From: an uncultured Desulfomonile sp.
GTDB taxonomy: Bacteria > Desulfobacterota > Desulfomonilia > Desulfomonilales > Desulfomonilaceae
DNA length: 64,000 nucleotides
NCBI GenBank assembly: GCA_903952205.1
Contig: CAJBEZ010000015.1
Coordinates: 27,930 to 91,929, forward strand
Direction: 5' to 3'
Made by a program: the position numbers and the translations under genes. Each line of letters opens with the position of its first letter. Within the stretch, counting starts at the first letter, position 1. Under the pieces are notes generated by a model, which did no database searches, was not told the origin of the DNA, and was given only the letters and a program-made list of their open reading frames with translations. Positions 8,982 to 17,425 of the stretch are shown here, piece after piece.

Positions 8982-9276
8982 GCCTTCTCCTGATCAATTG
9001 TTTTGTAATAAAATATAGTTGATTATTTTGTTTTCTTGGGATCTATAAAAAAAGTCGAAGCAATTCTTTAAGACAGGTCAAATAGGAAAACGAATTCTGA
9101 AGATCTTTCGTTGCGCCCCAACCGGTTTTGGGAATTCCTCGGGTGGTTTCTCGGGTTTAGATAGATTGACACCCACGTAGCAGCTGTCCAAAGATTAAAG
9201 GAGCCCGTCCGAACTGTCAAGCATTTTATGAAATTTGGTTGTTGATCATTCAGCCAGACACCAATACAATCGGCGC
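8982..9276. promoter_or_regulatory. Divergent intergenic region between rho and the hda-like gene
   Basis: About 295 bp separates the start of rho on the minus strand from the hda-like start on the plus strand, so both promoters should lie here. The 70 bases next to rho are AT-rich (ttttgtaataaaatatag). I could not assign specific -35/-10 boxes with confidence. Confidence 0.4.
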
Positions 9277-10020
9277 ATGCGACAAATTGCCCTACCACTA
9301 TTTGATTCGAAAGTCTTTTCCTTCTCTGACGTCGTTGTCCATCCAGGAATATCCAGGTCTATAGAATTGCTGGAATCTTCATTGACAGAGATTCCACATT
9401 CAGATCCCGTGTCTAAAAGAATTCTTCTGCATGGTCCATCGGGTTCCGGGAAAACCATGCTCCTCCGAGCTTCAGTCGAATACTTTAAACATGTAAGTCC
9501 CTCGATTTACGGAAAGTGTTTCTTTGTTAGTGTCGAGGATCACGGAACCAGTGAATCCACACTCAAGTCATTGGCGCAATTTGATAATGAGGAATTCACT
9601 GGAGTCAGGTTGGTATGTGTGGATGACGTGGATAAAGTTTCAGAACAGGAATCTAACCATCTCTGGAGCTTATGGAATAGGGTTATGGTCGCGGGGGCCC
9701 AACTCATTTGCGCTTCCGCTGTTGGTCCGGAAGAGCTATTTGCCGGAAATTCCCATCTCCGATCCAGAATGCTGTCCGGTTTGTCGCTTGAGCTGACGCC
9801 GCCCAATGACGATGTTCGGGTTCGTATTTTAGATGGGATGGCCTCAAGAAGAGGTATCAGACTCACTCACGATGTCATAAACTATCTGTTGTCGAGAAAA
9901 TCCAGAAACCTAAAAAAACTCGAAGACATGTTGGATATTCTAGATGAGAAGTCTCTTCAAGAACGCAGGAGGGTTACCCTGCGTTTTATAAAGGACCTTG
10001 AATCGGAACAAACCTTATAG
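9277..10020 (+). CDS. hda: Hda-like DnaA-related AAA+ ATPase
   Basis: Small AAA+ protein of the DnaA/Hda family. Hda joins the sliding clamp to DnaA and promotes hydrolysis of DnaA-ATP after replication starts. I chose the ATG at 9277 (247 residues) because it begins MRQIALPLFDS. QIALPL fits the clamp-binding motif QLxLPL that opens E. coli Hda and sits at the right place. The P-loop is HGPSGSGKTMLL and Walker B is VRLVCVDDVDKV. The later segment SRMLSGLSLELTPPNDDVR is the sensor/arginine-finger region, and a helical lid follows. The DNA-binding domain IV of DnaA is absent. No ribosome site is obvious at this start. recO follows on the same strand. Confidence 0.8.
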   Translation: MRQIALPLFDSKVFSFSDVVVHPGISRSIELLESSLTEIPHSDPVSKRILLHGPSGSGKTMLLRASVEYFKHVSPSIYGKCFFVSVEDHGTSESTLKSLAQFDNEEFTGVRLVCVDDVDKVSEQESNHLWSLWNRVMVAGAQLICASAVGPEELFAGNSHLRSRMLSGLSLELTPPNDDVRVRILDGMASRRGIRLTHDVINYLLSRKSRNLKKLEDMLDILDEKSLQERRRVTLRFIKDLESEQTL

Positions 10021-10084
10021 GCCGTTTGTGGCATATTTATAACTCAGTTCATGGTTTTGTATTCTGCAAAATTTCCGGGTTAGC

Positions 10085-10837
10085 ATGACAACCAGATCAA
10101 TAATAATGAAAAAGATGGATAGAGGTGAAGCCGACGAAACGGTTATATTCCTGTCCCGTGAACGGGGGTGGCTTACTGGAATAGCCAAGAATTCAAGAAA
10201 GAGTCGCGTCAGATTCGGGGGGCATTTGGAGCCTTTCTGCCTGGTTGATCTGGCTGTGCGTTCCAGAAAAAAAGACAACATGGTCTGGATAGATGAGTCA
10301 CACATGTTTCAAGGATTCTTGAGGATTAGGGGCAACATGAAATCTTTGGCCAGGGTTTCCTATTTTTTTGAGCTTGCTTACGTCTTCTTGCCCGAAGCCT
10401 TGCCAGACCCAAATGTATTTGATTTTCTCAAGAACTTCCTTGAAACTCTTGACTCGTCCAATCCTGGGTCCATCGAACTGCTGGTCAGTGAAATTCATCT
10501 TCTTGGGCTCCTGGGGTTTCAACCGTCTTTTAACTGTTGCCCTTTTTGTGGCCAGGGATTCGCTTCCAACACGGAAGCCTACTTTTCTCCGCTCTTTGGA
10601 GGCGCCGTTCATAAAGAATGCGCTGAATACGAACCTTCACCCCACATAAACATGAGTCCAGCCACGTTGGCGGCATTGCGACATGGACTGAACTCAGACT
10701 CTAGACTGGTGGGTAGGATAAAACTCAGCAGGAGCGCTGAACAAGAAATTCGAGAAAGTCTATCGGCTTTTGTTCGATGTTTGAGGGGGGAAGACATCAA
10801 GTCTTTGCGATTTATGGAGAGTGTAGGCTATTTATAA
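10085..10837 (+). CDS. recO: DNA repair protein RecO
   Basis: Mediator that loads RecA on SSB-coated DNA with RecR in the RecF pathway. The 250 residues match the family: an N-terminal OB fold (ETVIFLSRERGWLTGIAKNSRKS and then the family pattern RVRFGGHLEPF), a helical domain (FFELAYVFLPEALPDPNVF), and a zinc-ribbon-like segment with CCPFCGQGF and a later HKECAEYEPS. It starts 64 bp after the hda-like gene, so the two may be co-transcribed. Confidence 0.9.
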   Translation: MTTRSIIMKKMDRGEADETVIFLSRERGWLTGIAKNSRKSRVRFGGHLEPFCLVDLAVRSRKKDNMVWIDESHMFQGFLRIRGNMKSLARVSYFFELAYVFLPEALPDPNVFDFLKNFLETLDSSNPGSIELLVSEIHLLGLLGFQPSFNCCPFCGQGFASNTEAYFSPLFGGAVHKECAEYEPSPHINMSPATLAALRHGLNSDSRLVGRIKLSRSAEQEIRESLSAFVRCLRGEDIKSLRFMESVGYL

Positions 10838-10867
10838 TTGACGGTTTTTTAATGTCCGGTCAGTTTT

Positions 10868-11878
10868 TTATGGTTTGCCGCTACCTGCGCTTTCCAGTAG
10901 CCTGTCGATTATTGAATGCGATTTATCTACCCCTCCCGAAGCCGGAAGCTCCAACTGCTTCTTATCAACTGAAGCGGCTAAAGTCTCTTTCAATTCCCTG
11001 ATCTGTTTAAGGTACGATTCCCCATTAGACTGAAGTTGGCGGTTTTGAAGATTGCTCGACGCCAATTCTTTTTTAAGACCTTCAAACTCGGCGATAATCC
11101 GCGTAGATTCGGTTCTTGATTGGTCAAGTAACCCCCTCATCTGGGCAACCTGATTCTGACATTCATTGAAATTGTTATTAATCTGAGACAGTCTCTCTTC
11201 GGCGTTGTTCTTGAGTTGAGTAGCGTCAGACCATGCCTTCTTGAGGGTAGTCAAGAGTTGTTCTTTATCGTTAAGTTCCGCTTCTATTTTTGAAACCAAG
11301 TCGCTTTTTTCCGCCAGTCTGGCTTCCAGTTTGCTCAGAGTATCTTCCGTCTGTGATTGCGTATTCATGGAATCCGCTTTCAGGGATTCAAATTCTCTTT
11401 TCAGTCCTTCCCGTTCTTGCGAAACAATTTCAAAATTTACCAGCGCTTTCTTGAGATCGTCGTCCCTTTTTGAAAGATCGGATGTTAAGGATTCCATCCT
11501 TCTGAGCGCCTGATCGGCTTTAAATTCTGCGATGGCCTTGGCCCCAATAAGCGCTATTCTATTCTGATTGGAAAGACCAACATTTTCGTTATCTGGGGTC
11601 CTATCCGATAGCCCCCCCCCTGTTTCTCGCAGGGCGGCTTCCTGAAGTTCTTTTAGCTTCTCTAAGAGCATTTTATTGGATGCCGTCAATTCCATATTTT
11701 CGGATTCTAAGGATGATAGCCTTGCTTCAGTAAGTTTCAATTCAGATTCGAGGCTCGCCGGCGTTCGAGAGGTCTTGTCAGTCGCAGATGTGGATGCCTG
11801 GTCGGTTTTGCCTCCGCAGGATTGAAGAGCCAGTGATACAAATAAGAATAAGATTGAGAACAATTTTAAGGTTTTCAT
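10868..11878 (-). CDS. Lipoprotein with long coiled coil
   Basis: Function not recognised. Starting at the ATG at 11878 (336 residues), the protein opens with MKTLKLFSILFLFVSLALQS followed by Cys. This is a lipoprotein signal with lipobox LQSC at about residues 18-21, so it is predicted to be lipid-anchored in the envelope. A low-complexity Ser/Thr linker follows. From about 40 to 310 the sequence is strongly helical and heptad-like (ELKLTEARLSSLESENMELT, RLEARLAEKSDLVSKIEAEL-type segments), typical of a long coiled coil. It is convergent with recO, whose stop is 30 bp away. A frame nine codons longer exists but skips the good signal peptide. Confidence 0.75.
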   Translation of the reverse strand: MKTLKLFSILFLFVSLALQSCGGKTDQASTSATDKTSRTPASLESELKLTEARLSSLESENMELTASNKMLLEKLKELQEAALRETGGGLSDRTPDNENVGLSNQNRIALIGAKAIAEFKADQALRRMESLTSDLSKRDDDLKKALVNFEIVSQEREGLKREFESLKADSMNTQSQTEDTLSKLEARLAEKSDLVSKIEAELNDKEQLLTTLKKAWSDATQLKNNAEERLSQINNNFNECQNQVAQMRGLLDQSRTESTRIIAEFEGLKKELASSNLQNRQLQSNGESYLKQIRELKETLAASVDKKQLELPASGGVDKSHSIIDRLLESAGSGKP

Positions 11879-12422
11879 TCTTGGCTCTCCTTTCAACATA
11901 AACAATCTAAGCTAAATACCAACGAAGAAACTTGATTCATTTAAATAATTCTATTGTCAAAATATCATAATGTCAATTTAAATATAATGAATATAGCATG
12001 TTATTAGAATAATGATATTATGATTATAAATTATAGCGTTACCGTATGTTAGGAGAATGAAGAACCGGCATTATGTTGATGGTAAACCTGTTGCGAAATC
12101 AAGTTCATGAAAGCGCTAAACTCATCGAATTTATAGGATTCAGTCTGACACAAGTTCTACCTCATTCGCCTTGACAACTTTCTTTGTTATTTGCTATCTA
12201 TCAACCATAAGCTATTCTTTCTCCACATTGGCGAGATCCGAAAATATAAACCGTATAAGGCGGGAAACCTTGTTTGACACGATTCCCTACCAGTTTGTTG
12301 GATGTCGAACAATTCCTTTATTTTTTAAAACAGAACCGAGTCGATCAGTGCCTACAGCGTTTTTGAATTTTTGCGATAACGCTCTTGTTCACAACTAATG
12401 AATCCCAGAAGGGGGCCAGAGA
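11879..12422. other. AT-rich intergenic region upstream of the acyl-CoA dehydrogenase
   Basis: About 540 bp without a credible gene. Positions 11930-12050 are strikingly AT-rich and probably hold the lipoprotein promoter. A TTGACA hexamer at 12171-12176 could belong to a promoter for the plus-strand acyl-CoA dehydrogenase, but the matching -10 box is poor. The open frame at 12171-12398 has no family resemblance. Confidence 0.35.
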
Positions 12423-13592
12423 ATGTCGTTAAATTTTGATCTACCCAAGGATGCCGAGCTAACCAGAAAAGTAGTGAGGGAATTCGCCGAGAAGGAAATT
12501 GCGCCGATAGCGCAGGAACTTGACGATAATGAAGAGTTTTCTGAGGCGTTGACGCGAAAAATGGGCGAACTTGATTTTTTTGGACCCTTTGTGTCCGAAG
12601 AGTACGGCGGCAGCGATGTAGGTTACTTGAACTACATCATCATGGTTGAAGAAATAGCCAGGATAGATGGATCCCAGGCTGCTACAATCGCCGCCGGCAA
12701 TTCATTGGGTATTGCTCCTATCTTTTATTTTGGAACCGAGGAACAAAAGCGAAAGTGGTTACCCGATTTGTGCAAAGGAAATATTTTGGCCTCTTTCGGT
12801 CTCACAGAACCGGACGCCGGTTCAGACGCTGGGGCTTCAAAGACCTCTGCGTTTCTAGATGGAAATGAATGGGTCATAAACGGCAGCAAGATTTTTATTA
12901 CCAATTCGGCTACTGACATGAGCGCAGTATGCGTCGTGCAATGCGTTACTGACAGTTCTAATCCCAAAAAACCCCAAATTAGCTGCATTCTTGTTGAAAA
13001 CGGCACTAAGGGATTTACAGCGGAAAAGATGCACGGGAAAATGTGCTGGCGGTCATCAAACACTGGTTTGCTGACGTTCCAGGATTGTAGGGTCCCTAAG
13101 GAAAACTTACTGGGCGGACTAGGAGAAGGTTTTCATCAGATGCTTAACACTTTGGATGGGGGTCGGCTCTCGATAGGAGCTATGGGGCTCGGTGGAGCAC
13201 AGGGGGCCTTTGAGCTTGCCTTGGACTATTCTAAGAAACGACAGCAATTCGGACGCCCTATAGGATCATTTCAGGCCAATGCGTTCAAACTGGCGGATAT
13301 GGCTACTGAAATCGAAATGGCAAGGTTGCTTCTGTACAAGGCCTGCTGGTTGAAGGACAACGGTAGACTTTCCCCTAAACATGGAGCAATGGCCAAATTG
13401 GTCTGTTCTGAAACCTACTATCGGGCCGCCAACCACGCTGTTCAGATGTATGGTGGGTATGGCCTTATGAAAGACTATGCGGTAGAAAGGCACTATCGAA
13501 ATCAGAAACTGTTGGATATAGGCGAAGGAACCTCTGAAGTTCAAAGGATTGTAATAGCGAGAAATATTGGTGTGCCAGGCAAGTCGATGTGA
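12423..13592 (+). CDS. Acyl-CoA dehydrogenase
   Basis: FAD enzyme that inserts an alpha-beta double bond into an acyl-CoA and hands electrons to EtfAB. The 389 residues are normal. Motifs include SFGLTEPDAGSDAGA (FAD/substrate loop), WVINGSKIFITNSATDM, and KKRQQFGRPIGSFQANAFKL. The C-terminal YGGYGLMKDYAVERHYRNQK is followed by LLDIGEGTSEVQRIVIAR. The Glu of GEGTSE corresponds to the catalytic base of the short- and medium-chain enzymes (usually YEGTSE). The start has a purine-rich site (agaaggggg). EMO, etfB and etfA lie 1-5 kb downstream on the same strand, so this enzyme probably feeds them. The chain length of the substrate cannot be told from sequence. Confidence 0.92.
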   Translation: MSLNFDLPKDAELTRKVVREFAEKEIAPIAQELDDNEEFSEALTRKMGELDFFGPFVSEEYGGSDVGYLNYIIMVEEIARIDGSQAATIAAGNSLGIAPIFYFGTEEQKRKWLPDLCKGNILASFGLTEPDAGSDAGASKTSAFLDGNEWVINGSKIFITNSATDMSAVCVVQCVTDSSNPKKPQISCILVENGTKGFTAEKMHGKMCWRSSNTGLLTFQDCRVPKENLLGGLGEGFHQMLNTLDGGRLSIGAMGLGGAQGAFELALDYSKKRQQFGRPIGSFQANAFKLADMATEIEMARLLLYKACWLKDNGRLSPKHGAMAKLVCSETYYRAANHAVQMYGGYGLMKDYAVERHYRNQKLLDIGEGTSEVQRIVIARNIGVPGKSM

Positions 13593-13649
13593 TATTTGCG
13601 CATCGTGCCGGATTAACTTGGAAAGGATATCTAGCTGAAAGGATAGGAC

Positions 13650-14336
13650 ATGGACCAAGAGTTCAAAGAGACTTCATATCAGTCTTTTCGCGACACGGTT
13701 GATGGATATGGAGAAGATAAAGGGAGTGACTTTCTGACCGACCCGGCGGCGGTTGAAGCGGCAAGACTGGAATCCCAGACCGAGATGGAAACCAATCACG
13801 GTTCTAAGCTAAAATCGGCCAGGGAGAATCTGGGGTATTCAATTAAAGAACTTGCGGCCAAGGTTGGGATTTCACTTGAATTGCTCGAAGAAGTTGAAGA
13901 AGGCAGGAGGATTCTGCCACTTGGACAACTAATCAAAGTGAGTAAAGCCTTGTCTCTCAAGATGGCCGACTTTATATCCGAAGGCGATAAGCCCTTTACT
14001 ATTGTGAGGGCGAAGGAAAGAAAAAGCTTCAAACGCTTTGGGAAGTCGAGAGAAGAGCACCGAGGCTATGAATACGAATCTTTGGCCTCAGACAAGAAAG
14101 ACAGGCTCATGGAGCCGTTTATCGTGACTCTCCATCCTACAGACGCAGACGAGCCATCGTCTCACGATGGACAGGAATTCATCTATGTCCTCGAAGGTCA
14201 GATGGATGTCCTGGTAGGAGAAAAAAGAGAAGTTCTAGACCCTGGCGACGCCGTTTATTATGACTCGGGCGACATTCACTTGGTCAAGGCGCACGGCGAC
14301 AACCCGGCAAAAATTCTCGCTGTCCTGATAAGTTAG
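13650..14336 (+). CDS. XRE-family transcriptional regulator with C-terminal cupin domain
   Basis: Likely ligand-responsive DNA-binding regulator. Residues 1-50 are an acidic extension. About 51-105 form a Cro/C1-type helix-turn-helix (SARENLGYSIKELAAKVGIS, LELLEEVEEGRRILPL). About 150-228 form a cupin barrel (HDGQEFIYVLEGQMDVLVGE, LDPGDAVYYDSGDIHLVKAH). The family includes regulators of polyamine and metabolite use. It lies between the acyl-CoA dehydrogenase (57 bp upstream) and the EMO-etfBA genes, so it could control this acyl-CoA oxidation cluster; that is inference. A hairpin follows its stop. Confidence 0.85.
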   Translation: MDQEFKETSYQSFRDTVDGYGEDKGSDFLTDPAAVEAARLESQTEMETNHGSKLKSARENLGYSIKELAAKVGISLELLEEVEEGRRILPLGQLIKVSKALSLKMADFISEGDKPFTIVRAKERKSFKRFGKSREEHRGYEYESLASDKKDRLMEPFIVTLHPTDADEPSSHDGQEFIYVLEGQMDVLVGEKREVLDPGDAVYYDSGDIHLVKAHGDNPAKILAVLIS

Positions 14337-14412
14337 CGTCAGCGTCATGAGTGAAAAACATGGATCGACAGGACTGAATAAATGCCTCTCCCCTTTTTTG
14401 TATATCTTTAAT

Positions 14413-14445
14413 AGAACCCGAAGGAATCACCGGGTTCTTCTAATT
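14413..14445 (+). terminator. Probable intrinsic terminator after the XRE-cupin gene
   Basis: A perfect 8-bp stem, AGAACCCG (14413-14420) with CGGGTTCT (14431-14438), encloses a 10-nt loop and is followed by a T-rich but interrupted tract (tctaattctc). It lies 77 bp after the stop and before the next gene. The weak T-run lowers confidence. Confidence 0.5.
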
Positions 14446-14507
14446 CTCAGAGACATTCGTGAGTTTTTTCCGTTATCTGCTCTTGCCTAAATGAGATAAG
14501 GCCACCT

Positions 14508-16574
14508 ATGGTTCAACGAGGTTACTTGCCCATGGACATCCTTAAGCCGGCGGACACTCCACTTTTGGGGATTCCTGCCCCCGTTATAGCGCTTTGCGTA
14601 CTTGTCCTGGCCGCCATCTTTTTTTCATACGTCATGTACAAGCGCATCGATCTGATGCGGAAAGCGGCTCCGGACCCCCGGTTTTCGAACATCCCCGCTC
14701 GCGTCTGGCGTGCGCTTTTATACGGTTTTGGACAGTGGAGACAGCCACGATATCTGGGCGCCGGCATACTCCACATCCTTCTGTTCGCAGGTTTCATGAT
14801 ACTCTCCCTGCGATCTTTGACATTGATAGGCAGAGGGTTTTCGTCAACATTCCATCTCCCCTTCCTGACAGGGCCGATTGGGTTCGCTTACGAATCGTTG
14901 AAGGACTATACGGTATTGGTAGTACTGATAGTTTGTGTGATAGCGATTCTAAGGAGGGCGATCTTTCATCCATCTCGCTATCAGCATCCAGGTGTCCCGG
15001 GTCACGAATATGAGGCGTACGTTATTCTGGGATTAGTTGCGGCCCTTATGGTCACTGACATGGTGCACGATGGCAGCCTCTTCAAGCTGGAATCCGTCCC
15101 CGGGGCATACCATTGGTTCCCTGCGGCCGCCTTTGCCTCGCTCTTTATGCCATCTCATGACTCTTCTGTTTTAAACGCATTGCACGTTGGTGGGTACTGG
15201 GCTCATATCCTGGTATTTTTCGGACTCCTAAATTATCTCCCGATATCAAAGCATTTTCACGTTATTACAGCCATTCCCAACGTCTACTTTTCAAACCTGA
15301 ACCGGGGGGCCATCAAACCTGTCAGATACGGCGTTGAGGACTGGATGACACTCGACCAATGCGGCGTCAGTGATCTGACCAGTTTTACGTGGAAACACAT
15401 TCTCGACTTTTATTCTTGCGCGGATTGTGGCCGTTGTACTGACAATTGTCCAGCCAATGCCGTCGGCAGGACTCTGTCACCCAAAATGATCAGTGTTAAA
15501 GCCAGGGACTACGCTTACGAGAATTATCCCATTTTTGGCAAAGCGCATTCAGGCGGTAGCGAAAACAAGAAACTCGTCGGGGACATTATTACGGAGAGTG
15601 AAATATGGGCTTGCACGACTTGTGGAGCTTGTGAGGCTGAATGCCCAATCTTTATAGAGTATATTGACAAGATTGTCGATATGAGACGCTATCTCATTGA
15701 TCGGGGAGAAATACCTCAATCGCTGCAAAAACCGCTTCAACAAATAAAGAAAAAGGGCAACGCTTACGGCGCCATGAAGTCCAAAAGGGCGGCGTGGGCC
15801 AAAGGACTCGAAGATGCGGAGGTTCGTATTCTTTCCGAAGGTGAGTCCTGCGACCTCCTTTTTTTCGTAGATAGTTGCGGTTCGTTTGATCCCCGTATCC
15901 AGGAAATAAGCAAGTCTTTTGCCAAGATTATGTCACGAAACAATCTTGATTTTGCCATTCTGGGCCAGGATGAGAACGATTCAGGCAATGAGGTTAGAAG
16001 ACTGGGAGAAGAGGGGCTTTTTGAGCAGGTGTCGGCCAAGAACATAGAAGCGTTCAAGTCCCGCAACTTTAACGAAATAGTCTCATTTGACCCCCATGCG
16101 TTGAATGCTATTAGAAACGACTATCCGGAGACTTTCCCGGTTATTCACTCCAGTCAGTTGATATCACGTTTGTTGAACCGAAAAACGATGTCATTGAACC
16201 GGGACTGGGTTGGAGACAGGGTTGTAACCTATCATGATCCTTGTTACCTGGGGAGACATAATGGTGTGTACGATGAGCCGCGCGATGTCCTGAAATCCAT
16301 ACCAGGTATTAAATATAAAGAAATGGAACGTTCTTTTTCGAGAAGTTTCTGCTGCAGTGGCGGTGGTCTTTTACTCTGGTATGAAAACGAGGACGAAAAG
16401 GAACGGATGGGAGAGGTTCGTGTAAGAATGGCTGCGGAAGTGGGGGCGCAAGTAATTGTGACTGCCTGTCCCTTCTGTCTCATCAATCTTGAAGACGCCA
16501 TAAAAACGACAGGAAATGAGGGTAAGATTGAGGTTATTGATCTGATCGAACTTGTCGATAGATCTATGTCCTAA
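14508..16574 (+). CDS. Membrane Fe-S oxidoreductase, EtfAB:quinone oxidoreductase type (EMO/DUF224, HdrD-like)
   Basis: Predicted to take electrons from EtfAB and reduce menaquinone. The 688 residues begin with about 250 residues of membrane helices resembling the heme-b NarI/DsrM-like module (VIALCVLVLAAIFFSYVMYK, LGAGILHILLFAGFMILSLR, VLVVLIVCVIAILRR). A cytoplasmic domain follows with two 4Fe-4S motifs, CADCGRCTDNCPA and CTTCGACEAECPI. The C-terminal CCG (heterodisulfide-reductase D) region has one complete copy (DPCYLGRH, FCCSGGGLLLW, CPFC) and a degenerate earlier copy (VDSCGSFDP). Immediate neighbours etfB and etfA support the role, and equivalent clusters occur in Geobacter and Syntrophomonas. 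An ATG eight codons in (14532) is an alternative start. Confidence 0.88.
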   Translation: MVQRGYLPMDILKPADTPLLGIPAPVIALCVLVLAAIFFSYVMYKRIDLMRKAAPDPRFSNIPARVWRALLYGFGQWRQPRYLGAGILHILLFAGFMILSLRSLTLIGRGFSSTFHLPFLTGPIGFAYESLKDYTVLVVLIVCVIAILRRAIFHPSRYQHPGVPGHEYEAYVILGLVAALMVTDMVHDGSLFKLESVPGAYHWFPAAAFASLFMPSHDSSVLNALHVGGYWAHILVFFGLLNYLPISKHFHVITAIPNVYFSNLNRGAIKPVRYGVEDWMTLDQCGVSDLTSFTWKHILDFYSCADCGRCTDNCPANAVGRTLSPKMISVKARDYAYENYPIFGKAHSGGSENKKLVGDIITESEIWACTTCGACEAECPIFIEYIDKIVDMRRYLIDRGEIPQSLQKPLQQIKKKGNAYGAMKSKRAAWAKGLEDAEVRILSEGESCDLLFFVDSCGSFDPRIQEISKSFAKIMSRNNLDFAILGQDENDSGNEVRRLGEEGLFEQVSAKNIEAFKSRNFNEIVSFDPHALNAIRNDYPETFPVIHSSQLISRLLNRKTMSLNRDWVGDRVVTYHDPCYLGRHNGVYDEPRDVLKSIPGIKYKEMERSFSRSFCCSGGGLLLWYENEDEKERMGEVRVRMAAEVGAQVIVTACPFCLINLEDAIKTTGNEGKIEVIDLIELVDRSMS

Positions 16575-16633
16575 CTACTGGATTATATATATGCGGTTCC
16601 TTTATGAATCACTTAGAATCTTTGGGAGGACCT

Positions 16634-17425
16634 ATGAACATCATTGTCTGCATGAAGTGGATACCCGACACTTCCGAGGCGGATCTTACGGTGGCCGCTG
16701 GGGCGAAGGATATTAAGAAGGACGATCTTGATCATGATATTAACGATTGGGATCGGTTTGCAGTAGAAGAAGCCGTACAGATCAAGGAAAAAGTAGGCGG
16801 CAAGGTTACAGTGGTGTGTGTTGCGCCGGAGGACTCTGAAGAAACTCTCCGTGAGTGTTTGGCTCGAGGCGCCGACGAGGCTTTTCAGGTTTGGTCGGAT
16901 GAAATGGAGGGCGGTGACGGATACTGCACAGCGTCGATACTGGCAAAGTTCATCAAGAACAGGGACTTTGACTTAGTTCTAACCGGAACACTCGCAGAGG
17001 ATGATGGCGCAGGTCAAGTTGGAGGCATGCTGGCCGCAATGCTTGACATCCCCTCGTCAACCCTTGTTTCCAAGATCGAGATCCACGATAAAAAGGCGTC
17101 ATTCTTGCGAGAGCTTGAAGGAGGTCTTTATGAATCCGTCGAGACGGACATTCCGTGTCTCATATCAGTCGCTACCGGTTTGAACGAACCCAGGTTCGTA
17201 TCCATTAGAGCGGTCAGAAAAGTTGCTTCAATAGATATTCCCAACATGGGGATTGAGGAACTTGGCATGGATGCCGGCCAAGTGGGACAAGCGGGGGCTA
17301 GACTCGTAATGGAAGAGGTGTCACTCCCTCCTGAAGGTGAAGGGGCGGAAATTATAGCTGGGAAGCCTGAAGAATCGGCAGCCCGACTAGCGGAGATTCT
17401 CAAGGAAAAGGGGGCCCTAGGATGA
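16634..17425 (+). CDS. etfB: Electron transfer flavoprotein beta subunit
   Basis: With EtfA it forms the FAD/AMP-containing carrier that takes electrons from acyl-CoA dehydrogenases. I placed the start at the ATG at 16634 (263 residues): GGGAGG stands six bases before it and MNIIVCMKWIPDT is the canonical EtfB start. A ten-codon longer frame begins at 16604. Typical features are DWDRFAVEEAVQIKEK, VTVVCVAPEDSEETLRECLA, RGADEAF, and the AMP-region DLVLTGTLAEDDGAGQVGGM. The stop overlaps the etfA start by ATGA, so the two are translationally coupled. Confidence 0.95.
   Translation: MNIIVCMKWIPDTSEADLTVAAGAKDIKKDDLDHDINDWDRFAVEEAVQIKEKVGGKVTVVCVAPEDSEETLRECLARGADEAFQVWSDEMEGGDGYCTASILAKFIKNRDFDLVLTGTLAEDDGAGQVGGMLAAMLDIPSSTLVSKIEIHDKKASFLRELEGGLYESVETDIPCLISVATGLNEPRFVSIRAVRKVASIDIPNMGIEELGMDAGQVGQAGARLVMEEVSLPPEGEGAEIIAGKPEESAARLAEILKEKGALG

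Noticed and set aside
12171..12398. Plus-strand open frame of 75 residues before the acyl-CoA dehydrogenase
   Set aside because: No recognisable motif, no ribosome site and odd composition; the region reads better as promoter DNA.
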